In this document: piece by piece, positions 13,400 through 23,279 of the stretch
Position numbering within the stretch: the stretch's first letter is position 1
Layout: every line of letters begins with the position of its first letter
Assembly: GCA_029891345.1 (NCBI GenBank)
Contig: CM057009.1
Span: forward strand, 228,523,120 to 228,587,119
DNA from: Dryococelus australis
Lineage: Eukaryota > Arthropoda > Insecta > Phasmatodea > Phasmatidae
Direction: 5' to 3'
DNA length: 64,000 nt
Notes under the pieces: model-generated
Seen by the model: the letters and a program-made list of their open reading frames with translations, nothing else
Database searches by the model: none
Told to the model about the DNA's origin: nothing
Made by a program: the position numbers and the translations under genes

Positions 13400-13990
13400 A
13401 TTTTGAGATGATTTCTTTTAAATCCTGATCCTTTTTTTTTTATGTTCCTTAATATCGGTAAAAGCCAAAGGGAAATCCACCAAGATATTACAATTTGGAA
13501 GAACTGTGGATTCATTACAAAATTTTGTATCCTCAAAAATACAAGAGAGAGTATCAGCAATTATAGTTTGTGATCCCTTAATATGTTGCACTCTGAATTT
13601 CAAAGAAGCAATCCTAATGACACCACAGGCAATTTTCCCCAATTGTGGTGGGTGAATCAAAAGCCACGACAATGCTTGACTGTCAGTTTCCAATAGGGAT
13701 TCTGCATATTCCAAATATTGCCTAAATTTGTCAATGCCAAAACAACCGCTAAAATTTCTAACTCATAAATGGATTACTTTTTCTCCTGGGGTGTAAGTGT
13801 ACAAGAAGCGAAAGAAATTGGTTGCCTAATGGCATGAAATTCGTGACACAAGACCGCTCCCACAGCCAAAGTGGAAGTGTCCGTCTGCAGAAGGAACTCC
13901 TTCGAAAAGTCAGGCATCCGAAGAACAGGGAGGTTCATAATTTGATTTTTGAATGTATCGAAAGCTTGCTGTTGTTCTTCTCCTCATACA
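13400..13990 (-). pseudogene. Retroelement RNase H remnant
   Basis: RNase H removes element RNA from RNA/DNA hybrids. One stretch carries FLLQTDTSTLAVGAVLC near 13,890, the usual start of the gypsy RNase H fold with its first catalytic Asp in QTD. A frame-shifted continuation has LLETDSQALSWLL (about 13,690-13,650) and VQHIKGSQTIIADTLS (about 13,590-13,540), matching the standard DH..AL.WL and ..G..N..AD.LSR blocks. Stops and a frameshift separate the two halves. Confidence 0.75.
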
Positions 13991-14089
13991 ATTCGTATTG
14001 ATTTCTTATGCAAGCGATTAAGTGGGGCTGCAATATCAGCTAGGTTGGGAATAAACTTGCCAAATAACTGGAACATACCAACAAAACGA

Positions 14090-14870
14090 GCAATGCCCTA
14101 AACACCCAGAGATGGCGAAAAAATTCGAATACATCTAGTTCGCTCAGGTTCAATGGAAACACCTCGCACCGAAATTCTATGACTCAGAAAATAAATCTCC
14201 TGAGCAGCAAACTTAGGGTTAACAATCAGACCTGCCCTTTGCAAACGAACTAGAACTTCTGTCAAACGCTCTGCAGATACAAATTTCACACTGTGAAAAA
14301 ACTTGTCCAACAGATGCGTAAGAACTTGGGCACCAGTCGCCAATCCAAAAAGTATGTGGGTGAACTGATAAAGATTGCAAGGTACACAAAAACATGTTAT
14401 GAGTTTGGGAATTTTCTGATAGTGGAATTTGGTAATAAGCAGCATTGAGTTCAACAGTGGTGAAAAATTTTGCCTTACTAAACCAATTAAATTCCGAATG
14501 GAGGTCCGGATGTGGGACAGACTCTATTAATTTTTTTTGTTTACCTCATGGTAATCAGTAATCATTCTATGTTTATTATCTGGCTTTGGAATCAAAATGG
14601 CTGGACTCACATATTGGCATGTGGAGGGTTTAATTACTCCCTTATTCATTAACTCCTCGACCCATTCTCTCAAAATATCTATTTTGGTAGGGGCTAGCCT
14701 ATAAGGGTGACTAGTGACAGACTCCTTGCCTACCAAATTTATGTAATATTCTAATAGGCCAGTAAGACCTAACTCAGACGTAAATGCTTTGGGAAATTTA
14801 TTACAAAGGTTTCGAATAGCAACACATTGCTGTGTTTCCAAATGGACGAAAGGGTCCACAGACAATATAA
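14090..14870 (-). pseudogene. Reverse transcriptase remnant lacking the YxDD segment
   Basis: RT copies element RNA to DNA. The fingers region keeps ILREWVEELMNKGVIKPS, PAILIPKPDNKHRMITDY (about 14,610-14,560). A frame-shifted part follows with HILFGLATGAQVLTHLLDKF and, directly after a short join, LTEVLVRLQRAGLIVNPKF and IYFLSHRI. In other gypsy RTs about 25-30 residues including the catalytic YxDD box lie between the block ending HSVKF and the block starting LTEVL. Here that interval (near 14,280) is missing, so the active site is deleted. Flanking domains are in normal order. Confidence 0.8.
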
Positions 14871-14939
14871 GCTCAGTACTAACCTCTGACGAGAGGTATT
14901 GACTTTGGTCACAATTAGCAAAAACCTATTCTTCCAGCA

Positions 14940-15255
14940 GGGGGAAAATAAAAATAAAAATGTGCCGTGCTTGCATTTATAAAATGAACCCAGTGGAAGC
15001 CATAAAATCAGCTCCCAAAATATAAGGTAAACAAAATTCTCGGAAAATAAACATCAATGCATACAAGAAAAATGTTAAAATTTTGAACTTAAGCTTAACA
15101 GAACACAAAATTGGTAATGCCTCACTAGAAGCTGTATAACACTGGATTTCAGAAGGTTCAACAGTTTTCACTAGCTTGAACTCTTTCAATGGCTTAAAAA
15201 TTTCTCCTGAAATAAAATGTGCAGATCCAGAATCCACCAAAGCCTTAACTGACAA
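14940..15255 (-). pseudogene. Retroelement aspartic protease remnant
   Basis: The frame contains VDSGSAHFI near the start (catalytic DSG at about 15,234) and YILGADFMASTG at the end (about 15,015-14,980), the two signature blocks of retropepsins in correct spacing. The intervening sequence keeps one open frame for about 90 codons. It lies between the zinc-knuckle region of gag and RT. This is the best preserved domain of this element. Confidence 0.8.
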
Positions 15256-15469
15256 AGGAACTTAATTGACTTCAACACGGGGGGTGGCCAATTGGGGAAC
15301 ATTGGGAAAATTAACTTGAAATGTGTTATACTGAGTTTTAGTGTCACAACTTCCATAAAGGCCGAAATGAAGTTGGAAAGAGTTTCCTATGTTAATAGAG
15401 CTTATCATGTGAGCATTGAGCTGCGAATTGGCGCAGTTGCCAACTTCGCAGAAGGAAAGCTCACTTTTC

Positions 15470-16640
15470 GTCGTCCCTGGACTTGTTTTTGCTAATAGCT
15501 TTGGGCAATTAGAGATCAGATGACCAGTTGCTTTGCAATAAAAATGCTAGTGTGTCACTTTCATAAGCATTTGGGGCACTTATTTTATCACTCTTTGCCT
15601 TAGTTATTTTCTCTGTGCTCACAACACTAGTTTCTGGACAGTGTGGCTTACTTTTCTTGTCAAGAGTAGGACTGGGTTTCTTCCAGTTCCTGTCTTCGGC
15701 AGACCATTTTTCTCTTTGTTAGTCAGCATACGCAATGTTCTGCGAGTAAATACAAATACGTTCCAGCTCAGAAAATGAGTTAGGTTTTTCCGAGAAAACG
15801 AAGCTCAAACGCTCCTGAGGTTCCAAAATTTCTAAAATGTTATTTACTATCTCGCTTTTAGGCAAATTCAAAAGCAGAATGATAGCAGATTTCTTAGTGC
15901 TGCTAACATACACTTATAAGCTTTCATTATACTCTTGGAGCCTATTGAACATACATGACTACAACTGGGTGAGTAAACTTGGTGGAATACAACAGTAAAG
16001 TATGTCAGCATGATACTAATAAAAACTGAGACGATCAGAGATAGCATGTCTGGTTTTTTCACTGAGAGGAGCTTGTGTGAAAGGGTAGATAAGTTCTAAA
16101 AGCTGAGGTTCAGTGACTGTGTTACTCTTGTGCAATTTTATGATGATTTTCAAAATCTCAAAAAACTTATGTACATATAATAGGGAAATAGGGAAATTAT
16201 ACAAGAAATGCTGTAATAGGAGGGTAATTTTGCCAAAAGTATGTGATGCCTGGGGTTGGTTGGTTAGTGTTACTGAAGATCCCATGAGTGAGGTGGTGGC
16301 AAAAACAGACTGGATGAGAGTGGGAGATGATGTGATGGGGATTTGTGCTGAGGTAGAGGGAAAAGCGACATGTGAAAGAGGTTGGGAAATGGAGGGTAAA
16401 CAGACTAATCTTTTTAGGACTGGGGGGGGGGGGTGAAATGGTGGTGGCAGTACTGCAGCTAAGGTCAGTAAGCTGTTCACTAACAGTGGCAACATCAAGA
16501 TAGTGGGAAGATTATAGCAACTCGCCTGTTTCTAAATTACACACACCTGCAAATAAGGATTGCGCCTGTGCAACAACATTCCTTAACGTTTGGAGCTGAG
16601 CTTCTGAAAGGTGGTCTAAACACTATGGGATCAAATATTT
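15470..16640 (-). pseudogene. gag: Retroelement gag remnant
   Basis: Several minus-strand frames join into a gag-like protein. An N-terminal part (16,640-16,440) reads into a Pro-rich segment (16,440-16,380, over a C/G homopolymer). A capsid-like part spans 16,150-15,720 and ends with SFSELERICIYSQNIAYAD, a C-terminal capsid pattern common in insect gypsy gags. Near 15,520 is FYCKATGHLISNCPK, the right part of a CCHC zinc knuckle whose first Cys is lost. At least three frameshifts and stops. Its place upstream of the protease supports the call. Confidence 0.65.
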
Positions 16641-17990
16641 TACCCTATTAATTAGGTGAGTAATCCTGCTTTTAAAACGGGGGTATTTCGCAGGACCGGA
16701 TCTGCATCAAAGTTTTCTGCAGTTTCATGAAGGGAAATTATTTTGGTGGCACAGACACAATACTATATCCATTACCAATTATTATATCAGTAAAATACTC
16801 AACATCAGTGTTGAGTGCCCCACGAAAATATATACAATTACCAGTTAACTTTATTAACTTCGTGTTCTGGGTTACCAGACTACAAGTTAGTTTTGTTTAT
16901 TTTACTCAGTCTAATTATTGAATGTTATTTACATTTGGGTTGTTTCTTAACATGAATTTGTACAAGGTTGACATGATTTCACTAATAATATGTTACATAA
17001 CAATTGCGTTTTTAAATTGGAACAAAAATCAATAATTAGCTCATGCTAACAAGGGTTTTTGTGCCTGCGCCCTAATGTAGTAATCGGTCGCTATTGCTTG
17101 CGTGTTGGTTTGATAGGAAGGGGAATGTAATGTTCGACTCCACTTTGGTATTATTTTTACACTCACTAAAAACGAAATGTTCTTTATAACCTGGCGTCGA
17201 ACACATAGAGTGAGGATTCGGGTGAGAGCTCTCTTAAAAAGCAACAGTGGGCAATGGTGCCATAAGTTTATAGTAGACTTATTTTGAACAGTGACTGAAG
17301 TAAAACATGTTACTTAATTGAGTATATCAATTGATTTCAGTTTTGCTGTTGTTGGTTAACTTTACGTAATTACATAAAATAATTTGCAATGTCCTTTACA
17401 TTTTGCACTATGTTGAATTTGTGCATGGTTAATATATAAAATAATTCCTTATTTACAGGTATTGATATATTTATTCCTTGGGGCCCCATCCTTACTGCTA
17501 TGGCGAGAATCGCCACGCAGCTGTAATTCAAAGGTACCTCGGCCATGGGAGTGCTCATGTGCTGCTCTCTATACATTCGCTGTCGCGGCAAGCGTGTCTG
17601 TGGTTGCGACATGATAGCTCTTCTGACTTTACCCACTAGGTAGCACTTAGTGTCGCAATGTCCGCCGTGCTACAAAAATACGCGCCTTGCCTATATTTGA
17701 GAGCTGTGGTATTAAACCACTGGTTTTATATACATATTTATTTATGTGGCACACAAAAAAGACACATAATTCTGCATTTACGAGTGTATTTTCACATGAC
17801 ATTTTAGCGTGCTTTGCGTCTTGAATTGCCTTAACACACTTTGCGAAGTGCCTGTGTGCCCATGCTTTGCGTTTGGTATTTTTTTTCTTAATACTTGTGC
17901 TTATTCCGCTGTAAGAGTAACCGCGCTTTTCGATTAGCCACTTGGAGGAAGCTAATTTGTCTACTGAGTTAACTGCCCATGTGACAACTG
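16640..17990. other. Unassigned stretch between gag and env remnants
   Basis: No coding similarity seen. It may contain LTR sequence of either flanking retroelement (5' LTR of the gag-pol element, 3' LTR of the env-bearing one), but no terminal direct repeats were recognised. Confidence 0.3.
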
Positions 17991-17997
17991 TCTCATT

Positions 17998-19250
17998 TCA
18001 TGGTTGTGCCGCTATGGCTATATTATTAATAAGAATAGCGAATTTGATCAACTTATAAATACCTGCAAATGATATTGTCAGAATTATGATGATGGAACAG
18101 CTGATGTAATTGTAATGTTCCTGTGACAGAGAACAGTTGCGGCTAGTGAATTGCAGACCGTGATTCCGTGTACTGTATAGTAGGTAGATCCGCATGCGTT
18201 ATCTGCTACTTATCATTAATTGTGTAGTTTACTGAGTAAAAGGAAATATCCTCACTTACTTTTAACTGCTGAGCTTCAAAGTTCAAATTTTTCAACCATT
18301 GTACCGTCAATATTGAGTGCATCTTTCCTGTCTTAGGGCTTTTAATGTCACAAATGTGGATGGCTTTAATGATTGTTATTTTATTATATGTAATTTAACA
18401 GCCACGTGGTACGGTAAGTTCTTTGGTTCCAACCTTAGGGTTGGGAATAACTTTACTGAGTGTTTTTTTGTGCATCTAAGTATATGCTCACCAGGTGCGT
18501 TTGTTATGACATAATGATGGGGTTCGGTCACATGGACGTAGAGTGCATTTCCTGGCTCGCATTTGAATTTACAATGTTCAAATAGACTGTGCAAATCTAT
18601 GAGATATATTGCGACTTTCAGGCTATTTGTTTGCGGATTGTTCACGACTTGTTTAGAGAGGAAATAAATACCCTGGTTTTGCTCTGTGGCATCGTAAATT
18701 TCCCTCATTTCCTGTGTGTGGAAGTCAGTAGCCATAATGTTTGACTGTGTTTGATTATGAAATTTGTTTGTGTCGTTTGTATACATGAAAAACTTCCATG
18801 TACTTTTTATATATTTTTCAAAGGGACCTGTATTTTAATTAACATTTCAGTAGGGGACAGCATGCATTCTGTTAGTGGTGATGTATATAACTTTAATATC
18901 AGGTTCGTTGGAATACTTAATTCTAAGCCAAGTGCGTAAATTTGGTCTTGTAAATTAAGGAGGTTGGCTTTTAATATTGCTTTAGGCACCGCTTGGAGTG
19001 GAAGGAATTTTTATTGGCATTGCAGTATGAATGTACTTAGTATTACTTCATTGACAATATTTATTATTTCTAGCATCATACTGGTGAGTATTTGAGCTTG
19101 AATTTGCACTGACTCTAATTCTTTAGTGTGTGTATACAATTGGTGTGACATTGCCCCTATATTGTGACTGAGGTCATTTACCTTGTTCTTGACCTGATCT
19201 GTTATTTCTGATATACTATGAATACTGATATCAAGGTTATTATAGGATGT
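17998..19250 (-). pseudogene. env: Envelope (baculovirus-F/errantivirus-type) fusion protein remnant
   Basis: Membrane-fusion glycoprotein remnant of the type carried by insect errantiviruses and related to baculovirus F. On the minus strand a helical region (ISEITDQVKNKVNDLSHNIG, about 19,200-19,140) is followed by LESVQIQAQILTSMMLEI. Then come LIKIQVPLKNI (about 18,840), a Cys-bearing segment ending in a 136-codon open frame (18,376-18,786), and finally YNYISCSIIIILTISFAGIY near 18,110-18,050, which looks like the C-terminal transmembrane anchor. In-frame stops near 19,017 and 18,807 plus frameshifts show it is dead. The assignment is by pattern only. It adjoins, and apparently truncates, the Polinton capsid gene at about 19,255. 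Confidence 0.55.
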
Positions 19251-19254
19251 AATA

Positions 19255-19583
19255 ACTGATTTAACATGATATTCATTATCAATACCAGTAATTTATAAAT
19301 AATTTGGTTCACTTGAGGATCTTAACAAATTATTTATCTTTGTTGAAGTTAAACCTGGGTTATCAACAGCCTCAATAATATGTTCATGTTGTGAGATTTC
19401 TACTCAAGATAACTGGAAATGAAAAAAAGTTGGCATAAACATCAATATTATCAAATTTTGCCTAACCTAAATTGCTCAAAAACATAAGCATCAATTACAT
19501 TATTGTAAACATTAAATTCCCCTTAGTTTGATCAGTTGGAGGAGAAGTTTGTCTTTCAAAACTCTCGATATTTTATAACACAT
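19255..19583 (-). pseudogene. Major capsid protein, N-terminal fragment (left arm)
   Basis: A methionine codon at 19,583 is followed by a frame-shifted FERQTSPPTDQTKGN and then EISQHEHIIEAVDNP and ITGIDNEYHVKSV. The same landmarks occur in the right arm (SYPPTDQTRGN from 37,680; a matching EIS..H block near 37,905). Similarity to the right-arm capsid stops at about 19,255, where envelope-like sequence takes over on the same strand. This is therefore the 5' end of the capsid gene, cut off by, or recombined with, another element. Confidence 0.6.
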
Positions 19584-19739
19584 TTATAATTTAAAAAATT
19601 AATATATAAAAAAATATTCATGAGAGGAAATTTTCAAGGTTGAATTACTCTTTGAAAAATTCAGAAATTTTAAAAAGAATCATAAAATATCATTAAGCAG
19701 ATTATGAAAAAAGAAGAAAAAGATCTACCTTTAATTCAC

Positions 19740-20600
19740 GAATTACGAAATATTGGTAAAAAGAGATAAAATAAGTGAAGAAAATCAAAATTTAAAAACA
19801 ACGCTAGTTACACTTGCAGCAAAAAATTTAGATTATCCACCTACTTCTGAAGAAACATCATTTGAAAGAGAATAATTGACCAAAGATAGGTCTGCAAATT
19901 TGGGTATAAATCCACTGAAAGAATAAACTATTAATCTTGGAAAATATATTTATGGAGATATTAATAACAATAAAAAAATACAGTTTACGAGGAGGACATG
20001 ATTTTTGTATTTGTGATACACAAGTAAATGCAGATGGTGATATTCTATTTGTCGAAGATAATGAATATGAATTAAGAGAAGAACTTTCCAATTTATAACA
20101 AAAAATAGCGCAGAAGAACCTGAAGTTAATTACAATAATAATGATCTTAACAATTACACATAAATTGTTTTATTAACCACTGATATAATTCAAAAATATA
20201 TTCATAATAAGAAAATGTATAATCCAAGTTCAAGTATTGGTTGGAAGTATAATAATATAATTAGACCAATTTATGAAAAATATACTAAAGATTCAAACTT
20301 AAGTTCAATACCAAACACTCCTAGATCTGAAGGAGGTATAAAAAATACAATAATTATCCAAAAGAATATGTCTGGATGGATGATGTTAGCAAATTGGATG
20401 ATAGATTATTAGTTATTCATGGTGAAGGAAATGCTGGTAATAACAATTATAACAATAAAAAGTGAGCATAATGAATATGTTGAACAATAAATTTTCTCAT
20501 TTTGTTATTTATAATCCAAAAGTAATTCCATATCTTATAAGAGATATTAATGTATTTCTTCATTATATTTGTAATTCTGAACATCATATATAAGGTATAA
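19740..20600 (+). pseudogene. Conserved Polinton/adintovirus gene of unknown role (left arm)
   Basis: The pieces follow each other over three frames: a charged helical N-terminal region (LRNIGKK, ISEENQNLK), INLGKYIYGD (about 19,930), DNEYELREELSNL (20,057-20,094), a 65-codon frame (20,215-20,412) with SSIGWKYNNIIRPIYEKYTK, then EYVWMDDVSKLDDRLLVIHG and NNKFSHFVIYNPKVIPYLIR. Proteins with this layout sit next to the PLA2 and capsid genes in related elements, and I know of no assigned function. The right arm carries the same gene at 36,520-37,260. It is disrupted by stops and frameshifts, with PLA2 immediately downstream. Confidence 0.6.
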
Positions 20601-20905
20601 TAAATTGGGCATTCAATAATTTACTTTTGCCTGAAATGCATTTTCCATGGTATAATTATTGTGACCCATATACAAAATTGAATAAAAGATTGGAAAGAGG
20701 CGACACAGGAATAAATAAATTATATGAAGCATGTAAATATCACAATATTGATTATAGAGATTATAAATATATTTAATCTAGGCATGAAGCTGATAAAATT
20801 TTACAAAAAGGAGCAAAAGGAATTATGTTAGATAAAAATACTCCAATCGGTGAAGTATTGCTTCTGCAACTGTTGCTTCAACTATGTTTAAAAAAAAATA
20901 GGATG
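20600..20905 (+). pseudogene. Phospholipase A2-like virion protein (left arm)
   Basis: PLA2-like domain related to that of parvovirus VP1, found in this group of elements and thought to breach endosomal membranes. Seen: LPEMHFPWYNYCDPYTKL (the calcium-loop region, about 20,635-20,690), then RGDTGINKLYEACKYHNIDY (about 20,698-20,757) and SRHEADKILQK. In the family the loop is Gly-rich and the active site is a His-Asp pair. Here the loop Gly positions read Asp and Tyr, and the pair reads His-Asn. One stop interrupts the frame near 20,776. The right-arm copy (36,211-36,500) keeps the His-Asp pair. Confidence 0.75.
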
Positions 20906-21119
20906 GGTTTTAAAATTGATTATTTACTTATATTGTTTACTTATAAATGAAGTTAACAAATATAACAGTTGATATACCCATTGGTCAAATAAAAGATTTG
21001 GGTATAGATAATTTTTAACAAAGGAACAACTTGAGAGAAAAAGTAAAATATTAAGTTAAGGCAAAGGATTCAAATTAATCTTGTCAATACCAACAATCAT
21101 AAATGTACTAAAATAAAAA

Positions 21120-21700
21120 TCTGGAAGCAGTTTATATCATGGAGTTTTTGTACGATTTTAATTTTAGTTTTAGCTGCACTCTGGCTTTAGCTGGTGGAGC
21201 TAGCTCAATTTACAAATCTGTTGATCAAACAAGAAAAAAATTAAAAAGAATTAAAAGAATAACAGAGACACAATTTAGAAATGGAAAATAAAGCAGGAAG
21301 TGGTTAAGTTGCAAAAAGGAGAGGGAGACCAAAAAAAATTAATATATCCCCATTATCTAATATTGATATTGAAAAATATGTAAAAAGTATTAAATATAAA
21401 AAATTTCGTTAGTGTTTATATTATTGATGAATTACCAAAAAGTATGCACAAATATGAATGTGCTTTGGTTAATTTTGACATTTCATTAAATCCTGATATT
21501 CATTGGGTGTGCTACTTTAAAGAAAATAACTATGTTTACTATTTTGATTTATTAGAAGGTATTATTCCTACTAATTCGACTACTAACTTCATAAATAGAA
21601 ATGTTTATTACAATCTCAATAGAATTCAGAGTTTTAATTAAGTTTTTAGTGGACATTTATTTTTAATTGTGTTATTCATTTTTTAAGAGAGGTTTTAAGT
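21120..21700 (+). pseudogene. pX-like segment plus adenain-like cysteine protease (left arm)
   Basis: The protease would mature virion proteins. An N-terminal membrane/basic segment (ALAGGASSIYKSVDQTRKK, RHNLEMENKAGSG, then basic KRRGRPKK) runs into LSNIDIEKYVKSIKYKKF and a 65-codon open frame (21,444-21,641) with HKYECALVNFDISLNP, IHWVCYF and YVYYFDLLEG. These carry the expected catalytic His (in HWVCYF) and acidic residue (in YYFD). The block where the catalytic Cys is expected (VFSGHLFLIVL, about 21,645) has Ser and Phe at the two usual Cys positions. At least two frame changes upstream of 21,444. Confidence 0.75.
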
Positions 21701-21730
21701 TTCATGATATAATATATTTGTTATTAAATA

Positions 21731-22060
21731 ATGGATGTATTTAAGGAATCATTAATCAAAATTTTAAATAAAAACTCTGACAGTAATTTTAATGAATTAA
21801 AAACATATGTAGATTCGAAATACTATGCAATTGTTTCTGCTTTACGAGATCAAATTAGTAAAGTTTTTGTCAATTCCAAAGCTTATGTTTCTGTTAAAGA
21901 TGTTAGAACTAATAATACAACTGACTCCATGGATGGAAAAGATGCAGTCAATAAAAGATTTTTTGATAAAGAAAAATCTGATAAATTACAAAATTTAAAC
22001 CAATCAGTTTTGAATTGTTGTGGAACACTTGTTAATACTAAAGTTGAAAACTGTAAATAA
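21731..22060 (+). CDS. Fibre-like coiled-coil protein (left arm)
   Basis: An uninterrupted 109-codon frame with its own ATG. The protein is hydrophilic and helical in character, with a repeat-like element (TYVDSKYYAIVSALRDQISK) matching the much longer repeat region of the right-arm gene, and a C-terminal KLQNLNQSVLNCCGTLV that recurs several times there. Its place directly after the protease matches the right arm. I infer a fibre/tail-type trimeric coiled coil; no receptor-binding domain is visible. It is one of the few unbroken frames of the element, though probably shortened relative to its homologue. Confidence 0.45.
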   Translation: MDVFKESLIKILNKNSDSNFNELKTYVDSKYYAIVSALRDQISKVFVNSKAYVSVKDVRTNNTTDSMDGKDAVNKRFFDKEKSDKLQNLNQSVLNCCGTLVNTKVENCK

Positions 22061-22345
22061 AAAGAGTATCATATAGTTTATTTACCTAAAAGTGGGATAC
22101 AAAAATAAGATTTTTCACTTATAAAATAATAAAATTTTCTGTGTTTTTTTATAGGTTGCACATGTTTATAACATAATTACAGTTAATCTCAATTTACCTG
22201 ATGATACTGTGACTGTTATCTATGATTAAAAATGGATTACACTAAGCCCTTTGAGGTTAATATAAGTGGCAATTTATCTTTTAAAATAAGCGAAAATAAA
22301 ATTGTTAGTTATGATAATGGATTGGTGACCACAATATGAATATTC
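22061..22345 (+). pseudogene. Small conserved gene, unknown function (left arm)
   Basis: VYNIITVNLNLPDD (about 22,166-22,207) is followed, after a stop and frame change, by an ATG-initiated 36-codon frame (22,231-22,339) with YTKPFEVNISGNLSFKISEN and ending in LVTTI. The right arm has the same string of motifs at 34,030-34,210. Conservation of both halves and of position suggests a real gene or the 3' end of the fibre gene. Confidence 0.4.
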
Positions 22346-22382
22346 ATAAAATATAATGATTGAATATTTTTTACTATTGAAA

Positions 22383-22490
22383 TGCAGAATACTTGGTGCT
22401 TGAAGTGTAAGAAGGTTACTAAAAAAATGATATGCAAAACTTTAATGTTCAATATTTAATTCAAATAAATCAACAATGTGCAATTTAAGA
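22383..22490 (+). pseudogene. Small zinc-ribbon protein (left arm)
   Basis: ATG followed by TWCLKCKKVTKKM, the first Cys pair of a short zinc-ribbon type (similar to DUF5679-like proteins that accompany integrase in these elements). Frameshifts follow, and only one Cys of the second pair (STMCNLRE) is visible. The right-arm counterpart is at 33,870-33,996. Nucleic-acid binding is inferred. Confidence 0.5.
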
Positions 22491-23160
22491 GAAGTCATAA
22501 TAAATTATTTATATAAACCTGCATGAAATTTTTTTCCAAAAACAAAAGTAATTTTGTATGGTATTGATGATTTATGGCAAATTGATCTTGTTGAGTTGGA
22601 TATTGGTAACAATGGGCCCTAATTTTATAATAAAATACTTAAACAACTTATGCAAAAATGTAACATGAATCATTATTCTACATTCACTTAAATTAAAGCC
22701 AGTATTGCAAAGATATATAATCGCACAATGAAGCACAAAATGTGAAAGAAATATGCTTTGCATGCATTTACAAATGGGTAAATATATTAAAGGATTTAGT
22801 TAATGAATACAATACCAAACATGGAACCATTAGTATGAAACCAATTGAAGTCAATAAAAAATGAAAAAAAAATCATATTTAACATATATGATTACTGAAT
22901 CAAAATACAATGTTGGTGATAATGTCCACATAAGCAAAACGAAACAAATTTTTGAAAAGAGTTATACAGCTTATTGGATAACAGAATTATTTACCATTTC
23001 GAGTTTTTAAATCATAATGTACCAATTTACAAACTGAAATATGTCATGGAAGAAAAAATAAAGGGTAATTTTTATGAATATGAAATTATGCAAACCATCT
23101 ATCCAAATGAACATTTGCATAGAAATTCTTAAAAATAAAAGGTGATAAAATTAGGTAAAA
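22490..23160 (+). pseudogene. Retroviral-type integrase, internally deleted (left arm)
   Basis: Integrase of the Polinton type (rve/DDE core). The start reads YLYKPA then FPKTKVILYGIDDLWQIDLVEL (about 22,506-22,600), containing the usual first catalytic Asp. After ELD the sequence jumps to NNGP.FYNKILKQLMQKCN, skipping some 50-60 residues present in relatives, so the second Asp region is at best partial. Next are SIAKIYNRTMKHKM, LVNEYNTKHGTISMKPIEVN (about 22,797-22,856) and a C-terminal chromodomain-like part (YNVGDNVHISKTKQIFEKSY). The catalytic Glu position (SIVE in relatives) reads Lys here. Multiple stops. Confidence 0.75.
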
Positions 23161-23279
23161 TGACTAGTTTTTGATAACACGCATAACACTTGGATTAATA
23201 AAACAGATGATTTGAGAATTGAAATATTTTTCTTAAGGGTGTAACAGCTTGCACACCCTTAATTATATGTAATTATAAT

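Larger units (their letters stand above)
12240..16640 (-). mobile_element. Decayed Ty3/gypsy-type retroelement (gag-PR-RT-RNaseH-IN)
   Basis: The minus strand carries, in the order expected for Ty3/gypsy (Metaviridae), gag, aspartic protease, reverse transcriptase, RNase H and integrase over about 4.4 kb, with multiple frameshifts and stops. No LTR pair, primer-binding site or target-site duplication was identified. An envelope remnant lies 5' of gag rather than after integrase, so it cannot be this element's own env in normal order. Confidence 0.85.

Noticed and set aside
17998-19250. Env as the third gene of the neighbouring gag-pol element
   Set aside because: It lies 5' of gag on the same strand, whereas errantivirus env follows integrase, so it must come from another element or a rearrangement.
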